Origin: Flavobacteriales bacterium UBA4466
GTDB taxonomy: Bacteria > Bacteroidota > Bacteroidia > Flavobacteriales_D > Crocinitomicaceae
Assembly (NCBI GenBank): GCA_905182335.1
Contig: CAJJBE010000002.1
Span: forward strand, 473,501-537,500
Direction: 5' to 3'
Length of the DNA: 64,000 nucleotides
Of the stretch, positions 45,815-55,048 are shown piece after piece. The translations under genes were made by a program, and so were the position numbers. The first letter of the stretch is position 1, and every line of letters begins with the position of its first letter. The notes below the pieces were generated by a model that saw only the letters and a program-made list of their open reading frames with translations, was not told where the DNA came from and searched no databases.

Positions 45815-46456
45815 ATGGATTTTATAAGTCAAGAATTAGACGATTACGTTTGTGCACATTCTGAGAATGAACCACAATTATTATACGATTTAAACCGATA
45901 CACACATCTTAACGTGTTGCTGCCTAGAATGTTAAGTGGTCATTTCCAGGGACGATTATTGAGCATGCTTTCGCATATGATTCAACCAAAAAATGTACTC
46001 GAAATTGGTACTTATACTGGGTATTCAGCTCTTTGTTTTGCAGAAGGATTAGCGGAAAATGGACAGATTACTACAATTGATAAAAATGAAGAGCTTGAAG
46101 ATTTTGTAAACGAATATGTAGCGAAATCTAAATTCAAGAATCAAATAAAATGTGTCATTGGAAATGCTATTGAGCTTATTCCAGAAATGGATGAACAATT
46201 CGACTTGGTTTTTATAGATGCAGATAAATCAAACTATATCAACTATTACAACATGGTTATAGATAAGCTATCGACAGGCGGTTATATCATTGTTGATAAT
46301 GTACTTTGGTCAGGAAAGGTACTTGAGCCAGTTGACCCGAATGACTTGGATACGAAGGTCTTGGTAGACTTGAATAATATAGTACACGAAGACTCACGTG
46401 TTCAGGAAGTTTTACTGCCTGTTCGTGATGGACTACTTGTAATTCGTAAAAAGTAG
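45815..46456 (+). CDS. class I SAM-dependent O-methyltransferase (COMT type)
   Basis: 213 residues. SAM-binding VLEIGTYTGYSALCFAEGL near residue 62 and the metal-binding segment FDLVFIDADKSNYINYY near residue 131, then GGYIIVDNVLWSGKV. The family methylates catechol-like hydroxyls using a divalent metal. The pseudouridine synthase gene starts one base after its stop. Physiological substrate unknown. Confidence 0.92.
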   Translation: MDFISQELDDYVCAHSENEPQLLYDLNRYTHLNVLLPRMLSGHFQGRLLSMLSHMIQPKNVLEIGTYTGYSALCFAEGLAENGQITTIDKNEELEDFVNEYVAKSKFKNQIKCVIGNAIELIPEMDEQFDLVFIDADKSNYINYYNMVIDKLSTGGYIIVDNVLWSGKVLEPVDPNDLDTKVLVDLNNIVHEDSRVQEVLLPVRDGLLVIRKK

Positions 46457-46457
46457 G

Positions 46458-47150
46458 ATGCTAGAAATTCTATATCAGGATCAGGATTTAGTCGCTATCA
46501 ATAAACCACATGGATTATTGGTGCATCGAACGAAAATAGCGCGAGATGCAAGTGAGTTTTCGATTCAATTATTGAGAGATCAAATTGGACAAACAGTTTA
46601 TCCTGTGCATCGATTAGATCGAAAAACATCAGGTGTACTTTTGTTTGCACTTTCACCAGATATAAATTCAGCGATGCAAGCGCAATTTATGGAGGGGTTA
46701 GTGAAGAAGCAGTACCTGTGCATTGTAAGAGGTTTTACAGCGGATGAAACTACAATCGACTATGCATTAACACTAGATGATGGAAAGGTACAAGATGCGG
46801 TCACTCATTTCAAAACGATTTCAAAATCAGAGATTAATTTACCTCAAGGTAAATTTGAAACATCTCGGTATTCATTAATTGATGTTTCCCCTGAAACAGG
46901 TCGTATGCATCAAATTCGAAAACACATGGCGCATTTACGTCACCCAATAATTGGAGACCGTCCGCATGGTTGTAACAAACAAAACAAGTTGTTTTTAGAA
47001 AAATTCAATATGAATACTATGATGTTGCATGCGCGACAATTACAATTTATTCACCCAGTCACAAAGTTAGATTTAACGATAAATGCCAGTATGAAATCTG
47101 AGTTTTTACGAATGATTGACTCTTTGAAATTAGATTATTCCCAATATTAG
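46458..47150 (+). CDS. truC: RluA-family pseudouridine synthase (TruC-like)
   Basis: 230 residues with no S4 domain. Catalytic Asp in VHRLDRKTSGVLLFAL near residue 55; the start ILYQDQDLVAINKPHGLLVH and the later RMHQIRKHMAHLRHPIIGD are conserved. Lack of an S4 domain and the length point to TruC, which modifies U65 of tRNA, but the exact target is inferred. Its last 21 bases overlap the TauE gene tail-to-tail. Confidence 0.88.
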   Translation: MLEILYQDQDLVAINKPHGLLVHRTKIARDASEFSIQLLRDQIGQTVYPVHRLDRKTSGVLLFALSPDINSAMQAQFMEGLVKKQYLCIVRGFTADETTIDYALTLDDGKVQDAVTHFKTISKSEINLPQGKFETSRYSLIDVSPETGRMHQIRKHMAHLRHPIIGDRPHGCNKQNKLFLEKFNMNTMMLHARQLQFIHPVTKLDLTINASMKSEFLRMIDSLKLDYSQY

Positions 47151-47933
47151 TAATAAACCCATTATTAGCAGTAGCGCTCCAACGACCTGTTGAATACGTG
47201 TAATTGTCGTTTTTTGAACCAATCTCTTGCCGAAGTAAGTTCCGATAAATGCAAATATGACGGCAACAATCAATAGTGTTTTAGCATCTGTTATCTCAGC
47301 TACTAATTTATTTTCTTCTCCGGTAATTAGAGCAAATCCAAAGATGTAAATTGATAGTCGTGCAAGATCAACGATTAGAGAAACTGCATTTGATGTACCG
47401 ATAAATTGTTCTTTTGTTAATCCTGCTTTAGCCAAGAAAGCAGATCTGAAAGCTCCTTGATGACCAGATAATCCACCAAAAAAACCACTCAGCATCCCGC
47501 CAAAAGAGATGTGTTTTTTTTTAACCTTCAATTTATCAAACCTTGGGTCTAAGTCAAACCAGGCGAAAAATATCATTAATGAACCAATTGTTATTTTAAC
47601 AGTAGTAAACTCAAATGAGTGTCCACTTAGTTGATACGTGTATAATGATTCTGAATGATCAAATGAAGTAAGTAACATACTTCCGAAAAATGAAAATATC
47701 AAAGCGGAAAGGCCAAATCTGAGTAAAGTTGGAAAATGAATATACCTTGATACAAGTGAGAATTTGAAGATGTTATTCGCTAAATGTACGATTGCAGTCG
47801 CTCCAATTGCAATCGGAAGCTCGAAGAAAATGCTAAATACAGGGAGCATCAATGTCCCCAATCCGAAACCAGAAAAAAAAGTCAAGCCTGCTCCAAATAA
47901 AACAGTAATTGCAACAATAACATATTCCATCAT
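47130..47933 (-). CDS. TauE/SafE-family sulfite exporter-like permease
   Basis: 267 residues, about eight hydrophobic segments. FFSGFGLGTLMLPVF near residue 19 and GGMLSGFFGGLSGHQGAFRS near residue 145 are the paired family motifs. Members move sulfite, sulfoacetate or similar anions; substrate unknown. The gene ends inside the pseudouridine synthase gene on the other strand (21-base overlap). Confidence 0.88.
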   Translation of the reverse strand: MMEYVIVAITVLFGAGLTFFSGFGLGTLMLPVFSIFFELPIAIGATAIVHLANNIFKFSLVSRYIHFPTLLRFGLSALIFSFFGSMLLTSFDHSESLYTYQLSGHSFEFTTVKITIGSLMIFFAWFDLDPRFDKLKVKKKHISFGGMLSGFFGGLSGHQGAFRSAFLAKAGLTKEQFIGTSNAVSLIVDLARLSIYIFGFALITGEENKLVAEITDAKTLLIVAVIFAFIGTYFGKRLVQKTTITRIQQVVGALLLIMGLLLILGII

Positions 47934-48000
47934 ACAAAAAAAGTAAAAAATATATGGTTCAATTTAGTTTCAAAGATTAATTTCACACAAAAAACAGAAT

Positions 48001-49020
48001 ATGATTGACTTTAGAAGTGATACAGTCACAAAGCCAACAGCCGCGATGAAAGATGTAATGTTGTCTGCGCCAGTTGGAGATGACGTGTTTTGTGAAGATC
48101 CTACGGTAAATGAGTTAGAGACTTTTGCTGCTGACATGTTTGGGATGGAAAAGGCATTGTATTGTTCTTCAGGGACACAGACAAATCAAATTGCAATTAA
48201 CGTACATGTTCAGCCTGGGGGTGAGATCATCACCAATATGGAAAGTCATATCTATAAATATGAAGGTGGTGGTATTGCTAAGAATACAGGAGCTTCTGTT
48301 CGATTAATTCATGGGAATAGAGGTCGCTTAACCATTGATGATGTAAAAGAGTGGATTAATCCAGATGATGTCCATTTCCCTGTGACGCAACTTGTTAGCT
48401 TGGAAGATACTTCGAATAGAGGAGGGGGGGCTATTTATGATTTTGAAGAGATTAAAAAAATAAGTGCTTTTTGTAAAGCGAATAGATTGCCTTTACATCT
48501 TGATGGTGCACGCTTAATGAATGCGATGGTTGAAAATGGGGTGGGTATTAAAGAGTATGCTACTCAGTTTGATTCTATATCGTTGTGCTTGTCCAAAGGG
48601 TTGGGAGCTCCAGTTGGGTCTGTGTTGATAGGGAAAGAAGATTTTATTAATAAATCACGGAGAGTTCGTAAAGTTTTTGGTGGAGGAATGAGACAAGCCG
48701 GAATTATAGCTGCAGGCGGGCTTTACGCCTTAAAGAATAATGTTATTCGATTAAAAGAAGATCACGTACACGCAAAAGCTTTGGAGTCTACATTAAACAG
48801 TCTAAATTGGGTAAAAGAGGTTGTCCCAGTTGATACAAATATTGTGGTTGCTATTCTTGAAGACACGTCTAAAAGAGATAATATATTAGGTGAATTGGCA
48901 AAATACGATATTAAAATAATGGCTTTTGGTCCTGGAATGTTACGCTTTGTAACACATTTAGATATTAGTGGTTCGGATATTGATAGAACAATTGACGTAT
49001 TAAATAAATTAACTATTTGA
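48001..49020 (+). CDS. low-specificity threonine aldolase family protein
   Basis: 339 residues, PLP enzyme. Conserved start DFRSDTVTKPTAAM, GDDVFCEDPTVNELE, the pocket HLDGARLMNA and PLP lysine in LCLSKGLGAPVGSVL near residue 198; FGGGMRQAG follows. Splits L-threonine to glycine and acetaldehyde. The next gene begins with a TTG that overlaps this gene's TGA, so three genes (48001-49954) form an overlapping chain. Confidence 0.93.
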   Translation: MIDFRSDTVTKPTAAMKDVMLSAPVGDDVFCEDPTVNELETFAADMFGMEKALYCSSGTQTNQIAINVHVQPGGEIITNMESHIYKYEGGGIAKNTGASVRLIHGNRGRLTIDDVKEWINPDDVHFPVTQLVSLEDTSNRGGGAIYDFEEIKKISAFCKANRLPLHLDGARLMNAMVENGVGIKEYATQFDSISLCLSKGLGAPVGSVLIGKEDFINKSRRVRKVFGGGMRQAGIIAAGGLYALKNNVIRLKEDHVHAKALESTLNSLNWVKEVVPVDTNIVVAILEDTSKRDNILGELAKYDIKIMAFGPGMLRFVTHLDISGSDIDRTIDVLNKLTI

Positions 49021-49640
49021 AATCAAAATTAATCATAACGATTATTCTAGGGCTGTTCTTTACCAGTTGTAGTGAAGGTGGAGAAAAAACAATTGACATG
49101 TCTGATGTTATCGGTGAGTCTGAGCGCTATAAAGAAGTTCAAATACCTATTGTTAAAGATGTTGTTGAATTGGACTCTACCTTAGTAGTTAAAGATTGGT
49201 TTATAAATCAAGGAGCGAATATTACATCGTTAAAATTTCGTTTTGACCGTATGTTTCTAGATCGTTTTGGAGCAATTAAAACCGAGAAGTATAACTTAAT
49301 TACACCCATTGACACAATTTCATATTCAAAGTGGATATACCAAGATTCTTTAAAAGTGATGAATGCATTCACCAACTGGATAAACTGTTTTGGAGATAAT
49401 TGTAACACGATATTCTTTGGTGAGCAAAAGAACTTTCAGCGAAACCCGTTGCAAGTTCTAATGAATGATTCTACGTTGATCTTTATTGAAGGGGGAAGTA
49501 TAGTCGATTTTAAGTTATGGAATGAATTTCATAATGTAGGTAACAATCATTACTGGAACTACGTGATTGAGCAATCTCGATGGGGAAAAGCACGATGGTA
49601 TACTTTTTCAGAAGGAAATCGCACGAAATTAGAGCTATGA
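49017..49640 (+). CDS. putative lipoprotein of unknown function
   Basis: 207 residues from a TTG start whose last two bases are the first two of the aldolase stop TGA. The TTG is supported because it begins a proper lipoprotein signal, MKSKLIITIILGLFFTSC, with Cys18. The mature part has no domain I recognise; it contains two Cys (NCFGDNC) around residue 120 and an aromatic-rich C-terminus. Coupled by overlap to the aldolase and, through ATGA, to the next gene. Confidence 0.7.
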   Translation: MKSKLIITIILGLFFTSCSEGGEKTIDMSDVIGESERYKEVQIPIVKDVVELDSTLVVKDWFINQGANITSLKFRFDRMFLDRFGAIKTEKYNLITPIDTISYSKWIYQDSLKVMNAFTNWINCFGDNCNTIFFGEQKNFQRNPLQVLMNDSTLIFIEGGSIVDFKLWNEFHNVGNNHYWNYVIEQSRWGKARWYTFSEGNRTKLEL

Positions 49641-49954
49641 AGATTATAAATAGAGGATATTTAAAAGTTAAGGGTAAGAAACCTTTTATTGATTGGGTAA
49701 AAAAAAGAGAAGAAGATTTATTTATTGACGAAGATTCGGAAGCAAATATATATTTAGTGGAAGAAGATTTCTTTGAAGTAGAACCTGTTGTGAAATCCAA
49801 TTTTAAAAAGATATTTTTGAATGAACTTGATGGCATTTCAGATAATGAGCAATCATTTCCAGAGATTAATTTGGAAGTGTTCTTAGAATGGTTTTATGTT
49901 GAAGCTGGAACAATGGTGTTTGATTGCGAGAAAACAGAAATACAGGTGGAGTAA
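49637..49954 (+). CDS. conserved small protein of unknown function
   Basis: 105 residues from the ATG at 49637, which overlaps the lipoprotein stop (ATGA); a longer in-frame reading from 49580 would overlap that gene by 61 bases and is less likely. Start MKIINRGYLKVKGKKPFIDW, acidic middle, and a VFLEWFYVEAGTMVFDCE segment near the end. I recall similar uncharacterised proteins in Bacteroidota with the FIDW and MVFD elements. Soluble, no signal. Confidence 0.68.
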   Translation: MKIINRGYLKVKGKKPFIDWVKKREEDLFIDEDSEANIYLVEEDFFEVEPVVKSNFKKIFLNELDGISDNEQSFPEINLEVFLEWFYVEAGTMVFDCEKTEIQVE

Positions 49955-50036
49955 ATATTTCGATGATTTATTATAACTGTATTTGAATTAAAACATCAAT
50001 TATTCAGTTTAATTCAGAAACTTCTTTTTTATCCTG

Positions 50037-50489
50037 TTAACATTTATCAATCAACACAGCATTATAGTAATTGGGGTCTGTAGAAACATCTTCAGTTACC
50101 CAGTTTGGTAACTCGAATTTCTCTTTTATAGAATCAACTTCAAGCTCCGCAAGGATTAATCCTTCTAATGGACCATGAAATTCATCTACTTCCCATAATT
50201 TCCCAGCAACATTTATTTCATAGCGATGCTTTCGAATGCTTTTATCAATAAAGCTCTCCAACATCGCTTCGGCATCTTTTACAGGTATTTCATATTCAAA
50301 TTCTTGGCGTGTAATTCCGATCGTCTTACCTTTAATTGTAAGGAACCCTTTGTTCCCTTTAATTCTAACTCGAACTACATATTCGTTAGATTTTGAAATA
50401 AACCCCTGAATAATTAATTCAGGTTTCGGCTTTTCAATACGAGACCACGCTGTCTCATCCACGAGGTATTTGTATTCAATTTCGTTCAT
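50037..50489 (-). CDS. CYTH-domain protein (triphosphate tunnel metalloenzyme)
   Basis: 150 residues. Starts with the EIEYK (ExExK) motif; further tunnel residues are in VVRVRIKGNKGFLTIKGK, RQEFEYEI, KHRYEI, WEVDEFHG and LAELEVD. The family hydrolyses inorganic triphosphate or RNA 5' triphosphates, or rarely makes cAMP. At this length triphosphatase is most likely. It converges on the preceding plus-strand gene and is divergent from the polysaccharide cluster. Confidence 0.9.
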   Translation of the reverse strand: MNEIEYKYLVDETAWSRIEKPKPELIIQGFISKSNEYVVRVRIKGNKGFLTIKGKTIGITRQEFEYEIPVKDAEAMLESFIDKSIRKHRYEINVAGKLWEVDEFHGPLEGLILAELEVDSIKEKFELPNWVTEDVSTDPNYYNAVLIDKC

Positions 50490-50592
50490 TATTTTACTGT
50501 ATAAAAAAAAAGCATTAGCTGTTTTATAAATCTAATATAACTAATTCGAAATTCATCTAACTTAAATGATGAATTCAATTATCTTCGCGTTG

Positions 50593-51567
50593 ATGAAGAT
50601 ATTCTTGACATTTGACTACGAATTGTTTTTTGGAAAGCAGTCTGGAACTGTTGCTAAATGTATGCTAGAACCCACTGCTGACTTATTTAAATTGGCTAAA
50701 GGAAAGGATGTAGCGTATACATTTTTTATTGATGTTGGTTATTTAATTCAAGCAGATCGTTATCCTGAGCTATTCGATGAAGTAACAAAAGTCAAGTCAC
50801 AAATTAAGGAGATGATCAACCTTGGCCACGATGTTCAGTTACACATTCATCCGCATTGGGAAAAAGCTAGGTTTACAGAGGGGGCTTGGGAAATGAATAC
50901 AAGAAATGCTTACAGACTTTCAGTCTTTGATTCCGAAGACCGTTTAGCTATTGTTAAAAGCTACAAGTTATATTTAGAAGCATTAATTGGGCGAGAAGTC
51001 ATATCGTTCAGAGCAGGAGGATGGTGTATTCAACCTTTCTCTGAGTTAAGAGACGTATTTAAAGAAGTTGGATTAAAAATTGACTCAAGTGTGTTTCATA
51101 ATGGCTATTTGATAACCAATGACTACAATGTTGATTTCCGAAGGGCACCGCTAAAATCAAAGTATAAATTTGAAATGAATGTTTGTGAAGAAGTTAAGGA
51201 TGGCTCATTCACAGAATATCAGATTGCCTCTTTCAGATACCGACCTTCTTTTTATTGGATGCTTTACGGATTAGGGAAAGTGCTTCCTTCAAAGCATAAG
51301 ATGATTGGAGATGGTGAGTTTATAAGTCAAGGAGGAAATAAATTCCTATCACTAACAGGTTATACAACAACTCACGTTTCAACAGATGGTTATTATGCCA
51401 AGAAATTGGATGCAGGTTTAAATAAAGCAGAACATTTAGAGCACAATGAAATTATTATAATTGGTCACCCAAAGGGTAATACAACCTACTCCATGAATAA
51501 ATTGAATAAATTTATTGTGAATAATCATAAGAAACATACATTCACTTCGTTTGTGAAAGAGTCGTGA
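50593..51567 (+). CDS. polysaccharide deacetylase-like protein
   Basis: 324 residues from the ATG at 50593 (MKIFLTFDYELFFG); ten codons upstream are probably promoter, since TATCTTCG at 50580-50587 is a one-mismatch -7 box five bases before this ATG. NodB-like elements are LTFDYELFF near the start, LGHDVQLHIHPHW near residue 78 and SFRAGGW near residue 138; the last part has IIIIGHPKG. It probably deacetylates an envelope sugar or is a homologue without that activity. Overlaps the next gene by four bases. Confidence 0.82.
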   Translation: MKIFLTFDYELFFGKQSGTVAKCMLEPTADLFKLAKGKDVAYTFFIDVGYLIQADRYPELFDEVTKVKSQIKEMINLGHDVQLHIHPHWEKARFTEGAWEMNTRNAYRLSVFDSEDRLAIVKSYKLYLEALIGREVISFRAGGWCIQPFSELRDVFKEVGLKIDSSVFHNGYLITNDYNVDFRRAPLKSKYKFEMNVCEEVKDGSFTEYQIASFRYRPSFYWMLYGLGKVLPSKHKMIGDGEFISQGGNKFLSLTGYTTTHVSTDGYYAKKLDAGLNKAEHLEHNEIIIIGHPKGNTTYSMNKLNKFIVNNHKKHTFTSFVKES

Positions 51568-52445
51568 AAATAATAGAACGTTCATATATCGATATAGGAA
51601 GCTGGAATCACCTAGTTACTACCACTGAAAATGCAAGTGTATTTTCATATAGTTGGTATTTAGATGCTACGGCGGAAAATTGGTGTGCTCTAGTTAACGA
51701 TGATTACACAAAAGGAATTGCCCTTCCATACAGTGTTCGCTTGGGAGTAAAAACATTGTATACACCGATATTTGTCCGTTATATAGAGTGGTTGGGATCA
51801 GAAATTGATACTAGCATTATCAATAATGCTATTAAAAATCATTTTTCAAACATTGAAGTCTCAATAAAACAACCGCTGTTAGGAGATAGATTTAAATCCT
51901 TTATTTATCAAACAATTCCCTCCAATATAGGTCGAGAATTCGGATCACAAGTAAAGCGATCTCTTAAAAAAGCAATAAATAACGATCTAGAAGTTGAGAA
52001 GTCTAAAGATTATTCAGGTGTTGAATCAATTATTGTGAGCGAATTAGTAGGTAAGTATAATGGAATCGATGAAGTTTCAATTAAGGCATTGTCTAAATTG
52101 TTTGAAGCAGCAAAAGTTGAACAAAGGATTTCTGTATATGAGATAAAAGGTCATGGAGGAATTGTGTGCATCACTGATGAGGGAACCAACCTTTACTTGA
52201 AAGGGACTGTTTCTAGTGCTTGTAAGTTGGCAGGAGGAATGTATGCTTGTTTGGATTATGCAATCAATGAAACAATTATAGATGACAAAACATTTGATTT
52301 TGGAGGATCACGCATTGATGGTGTGAAACACTTTAATCACAACCTTGGGGGAAAGGATGTTACATATTTCGGATATACCTTCGATAATGGTCCTGTTTGG
52401 TTTAAGTTAGCACGAATAATTAATAATAAATGGAGCAAAAAGTAA
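51564..52445 (+). CDS. FemAB/GNAT-like acyltransferase of the envelope cluster
   Basis: 293 residues from a GTG that overlaps the deacetylase stop (GTGA). N-terminal SWNHLVTTTENASVFSYSW resembles FemAB/GNAT proteins; the C-terminal FDFGGSRIDGVKHFNHNLGG then YFGYTF is the common closing motif of this family in polysaccharide clusters. Likely transfers an acyl or aminoacyl group onto a sugar or lipid precursor. Overlaps the SDR gene by 16 bases. Confidence 0.72.
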   Translation: MKIIERSYIDIGSWNHLVTTTENASVFSYSWYLDATAENWCALVNDDYTKGIALPYSVRLGVKTLYTPIFVRYIEWLGSEIDTSIINNAIKNHFSNIEVSIKQPLLGDRFKSFIYQTIPSNIGREFGSQVKRSLKKAINNDLEVEKSKDYSGVESIIVSELVGKYNGIDEVSIKALSKLFEAAKVEQRISVYEIKGHGGIVCITDEGTNLYLKGTVSSACKLAGGMYACLDYAINETIIDDKTFDFGGSRIDGVKHFNHNLGGKDVTYFGYTFDNGPVWFKLARIINNKWSKK

Positions 52446-53143
52446 TATTAATAACAGGTGCATCCGGTGGAATGGGTGGTGCTATCGCAACTTTGTTTTT
52501 AAATGAAAACATTAAATTGGCATTGCAATATAATCGCAATGAGGTTCAATTAAAAGAATGTAATGATATAGCACATTTTCAAGCAGACTTAACAGATGAA
52601 AATCAGGTTTTTCAATTGATTGAGCGTGTTGTTTCAAGGTTCGGCAGAATTGACGTTCTAATCAATAATGCGGGGATTTCACACAGCGCAATGTCATGGA
52701 AAACCGAAGCATCTTCTTGGAGAGAAACAATGGCGATTAATCTTGACGCTCCATTCTTTTTGTCAAAACATGTTACGCCACACTTCAGAACACAAAAATC
52801 GGGTAGAATTGTAAATGTCACCTCTGTTGTAGCTCAAACAGGATTTATAGGTACTGCAGCTTATACAGCCTCCAAAGCAGGTTTGATTGGGTTAACAAAG
52901 ACGCTTTCTAAAGAGTTAGTGAGTTCTGGAGTAACCGTAAATGCACTAGCATTAGGGTATTTTAATGTTGGAATGATTGAAGATGTTCCAACGGAGCTAC
53001 AAGAGAAAATTATTGGGTCTATTCCTGCTAATCGTTTGGGAGACCCTAGATCGGTATTTAAAGCAATCAAATGGCTTATTTCCGATGAGGGAGATTATAT
53101 CACTGGCCAAACTATAAACATCAACGGGGGACTTTACTCCTAG
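52430..53143 (+). CDS. short-chain dehydrogenase/reductase (FabG-like)
   Basis: 237 residues. NAD(P)-binding TGASGGMGGAIA near residue 9, NNAGISHSAM near residue 78, catalytic Ser in VNVTSVVAQ and Y-x3-K in AAYTASKAG near residue 142; GQTININGGLYS closes it as in FabG. Reduces a 3-oxoacyl or sugar carbonyl. It overlaps the FemAB-like gene by 16 bases, placing it with the envelope cluster rather than with fatty-acid synthesis genes. Confidence 0.88.
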   Translation: MEQKVILITGASGGMGGAIATLFLNENIKLALQYNRNEVQLKECNDIAHFQADLTDENQVFQLIERVVSRFGRIDVLINNAGISHSAMSWKTEASSWRETMAINLDAPFFLSKHVTPHFRTQKSGRIVNVTSVVAQTGFIGTAAYTASKAGLIGLTKTLSKELVSSGVTVNALALGYFNVGMIEDVPTELQEKIIGSIPANRLGDPRSVFKAIKWLISDEGDYITGQTININGGLYS

Positions 53144-53170
53144 AATCGATAGCAATTTGTATCTTGTACC

Positions 53171-55048
53171 ATGATTTTCCCTAAGTCAAATATTCCACGA
53201 TGGATAATTATCGTTCTCGATATATTACTGTCACTTTTTGCTCTTTTATTCGCGTATATCATTCGCTTTGATTTAAAGGCTGATGATGCTTTAATTCGAG
53301 TAGAATGGGAGATAGTTTCAAAATCTATCGGGATTTACATTCTCGTAAAATTAGCTATATTTTATCTTTTAAAAATTCATAAAGGACTTGTTCGACATAC
53401 ATCTACAGAAGATTTAAGGCGAATCATTTTAGCGGCATTAATTTCATCTACAATTTTTGCGATTCTTGGTTTTTTCAGGTACAGCATGTTAGATGGGTAC
53501 TTTTTATTCCCAACTTCTGTTCTTTTGATTGAGTTTTTAGCTTCTGCTATATTATTATTAGGTTCTAGATTCGCAGTAAAGTTAATTTACATGGAGTCGA
53601 TTAGGAATAAAGAAATTGAAGATCGTGTCCTTATATATGGTGCTGGAATCACTGGTTTAATTACAAAAAGAACAATTGAGAAGGATGTGTTGACTAAGCA
53701 AAAAATAATTGGATTTATCGATGATAGCGTAAAACTATCTGGAAATCGTTTAGAAGGATTAAATATTTATAGTGCTTCTAAATTGGACAAGTTAATCAAG
53801 GAAGAGGGGGTTAGTTTGGTGATTATCGCCATTCAAAATCCGAATAAATTAAATAAAAAGAAAATTGTCGAGATTTGCTTGAACAACAACGTGAGTGTTC
53901 AAAAAGTTCCAAATACGAAAAGCTGGATCAATGGTGAGTTTTCTTCCAAGCAAATTGCAAAGATTAAAATTGACGATCTCCTTGGAAGAAAGCCTATCTC
54001 TTTAGATGAAGGGAATATTCGGAATGAATTAGCGGGAAAAGTAATCCTAGTTACAGGAGCTGCCGGGTCTATCGGGAGTGGTATGGTTCGTCAAATTTCT
54101 AAATATAAACCAGCAAAATTAGTTTTGTTAGATCAGGCAGAATCGCCATTGTATGATTTTCAAAATGAATTGATATCCGAATTTAATGGGCTCGACTTCG
54201 AAGTTGTGATTGGTGATATTAGAAGTTTTGATCGCATGAAAAATTTGTTCACTAGCTTCAAGCCTAACTATGTTTTTCATGCGGCTGCATATAAGCATGT
54301 TCCACTGATGGAAAGCAACCCCTCTGAAGCGTTACTGACGAATATTTTAGGGACAAGAAATCTAGTAGATCTTTCTTTAGAGCACAAGGTTCATAAATTT
54401 GTAATGATTAGTACAGATAAAGCAGTAAATCCAACAAATGTAATGGGAGCTTCAAAGCGTATTGCAGAAATTTATGCACAATCGTCAAACTCAAAAGGCG
54501 ATACAAAATTTGTAACTACCCGTTTTGGAAATGTACTAGGTTCAAATGGATCAGTAATACCATTGTTTCAACGTCAAATTGATCAAGGTGGACCAATTAC
54601 ATTAACAGATGAGCGCGTAACGCGTTTTTTTATGACTATTCCAGAAGCGTGTCAATTAGTTCTTGAAGCTGGAACAATGGGGGAGGGAGGAGAAATATTT
54701 GTCTTTGACATGGGAGAATCGGTTAAGATCATTGACTTAGCAAAGAAGATGATTAAGCTAAGTGGACTTGAACTAGATAAAGATATTCAGATTAAAATAA
54801 TAGGTTTAAGGGCAGGAGAGAAATTGTATGAAGAACTTCTTGCTGAGGAAGAGGAAACATTAAAGACACACCACCCTCAAATCCATAAGGCTAAAATCAG
54901 AGAAGAAGCTGTACAGCAAATTGATCTTATTAATGAATTGATAAAACTATTCGGAAGTCAAAATAATGATGAAATTGTTATTAAAATGAAAGTCATCGTT
55001 CCCGAGTTTATTAGTAATAATTCAAGATATGAAAAGTTCGATAGATGA
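53171..55048 (+). CDS. membrane-bound nucleotide-sugar dehydratase/epimerase (CapD/WbpM type)
   Basis: 625 residues. Four N-terminal transmembrane helices (to about residue 130), a CoA-binding-like Rossmann fold (VLIYGAGITGLITKR ~residue 153) and the catalytic SDR domain (VTGAAGSIGSGMVRQ ~residue 294, HAAAYKHVPLME, ISTDKAVNPTNVMGASKR). Members act as UDP-GlcNAc 4,6-dehydratases, the entry to many deoxy-sugars of surface polysaccharides. It overlaps the next gene by four bases (ATGA). Confidence 0.92.
   Translation: MIFPKSNIPRWIIIVLDILLSLFALLFAYIIRFDLKADDALIRVEWEIVSKSIGIYILVKLAIFYLLKIHKGLVRHTSTEDLRRIILAALISSTIFAILGFFRYSMLDGYFLFPTSVLLIEFLASAILLLGSRFAVKLIYMESIRNKEIEDRVLIYGAGITGLITKRTIEKDVLTKQKIIGFIDDSVKLSGNRLEGLNIYSASKLDKLIKEEGVSLVIIAIQNPNKLNKKKIVEICLNNNVSVQKVPNTKSWINGEFSSKQIAKIKIDDLLGRKPISLDEGNIRNELAGKVILVTGAAGSIGSGMVRQISKYKPAKLVLLDQAESPLYDFQNELISEFNGLDFEVVIGDIRSFDRMKNLFTSFKPNYVFHAAAYKHVPLMESNPSEALLTNILGTRNLVDLSLEHKVHKFVMISTDKAVNPTNVMGASKRIAEIYAQSSNSKGDTKFVTTRFGNVLGSNGSVIPLFQRQIDQGGPITLTDERVTRFFMTIPEACQLVLEAGTMGEGGEIFVFDMGESVKIIDLAKKMIKLSGLELDKDIQIKIIGLRAGEKLYEELLAEEEETLKTHHPQIHKAKIREEAVQQIDLINELIKLFGSQNNDEIVIKMKVIVPEFISNNSRYEKFDR

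Noticed and set aside
49970-50036. GAATTAAA/TTTAATTC inverted repeat between two convergent genes as a terminator
   Set aside because: Eight AT-rich pairs across a 15-base loop; too weak to call.
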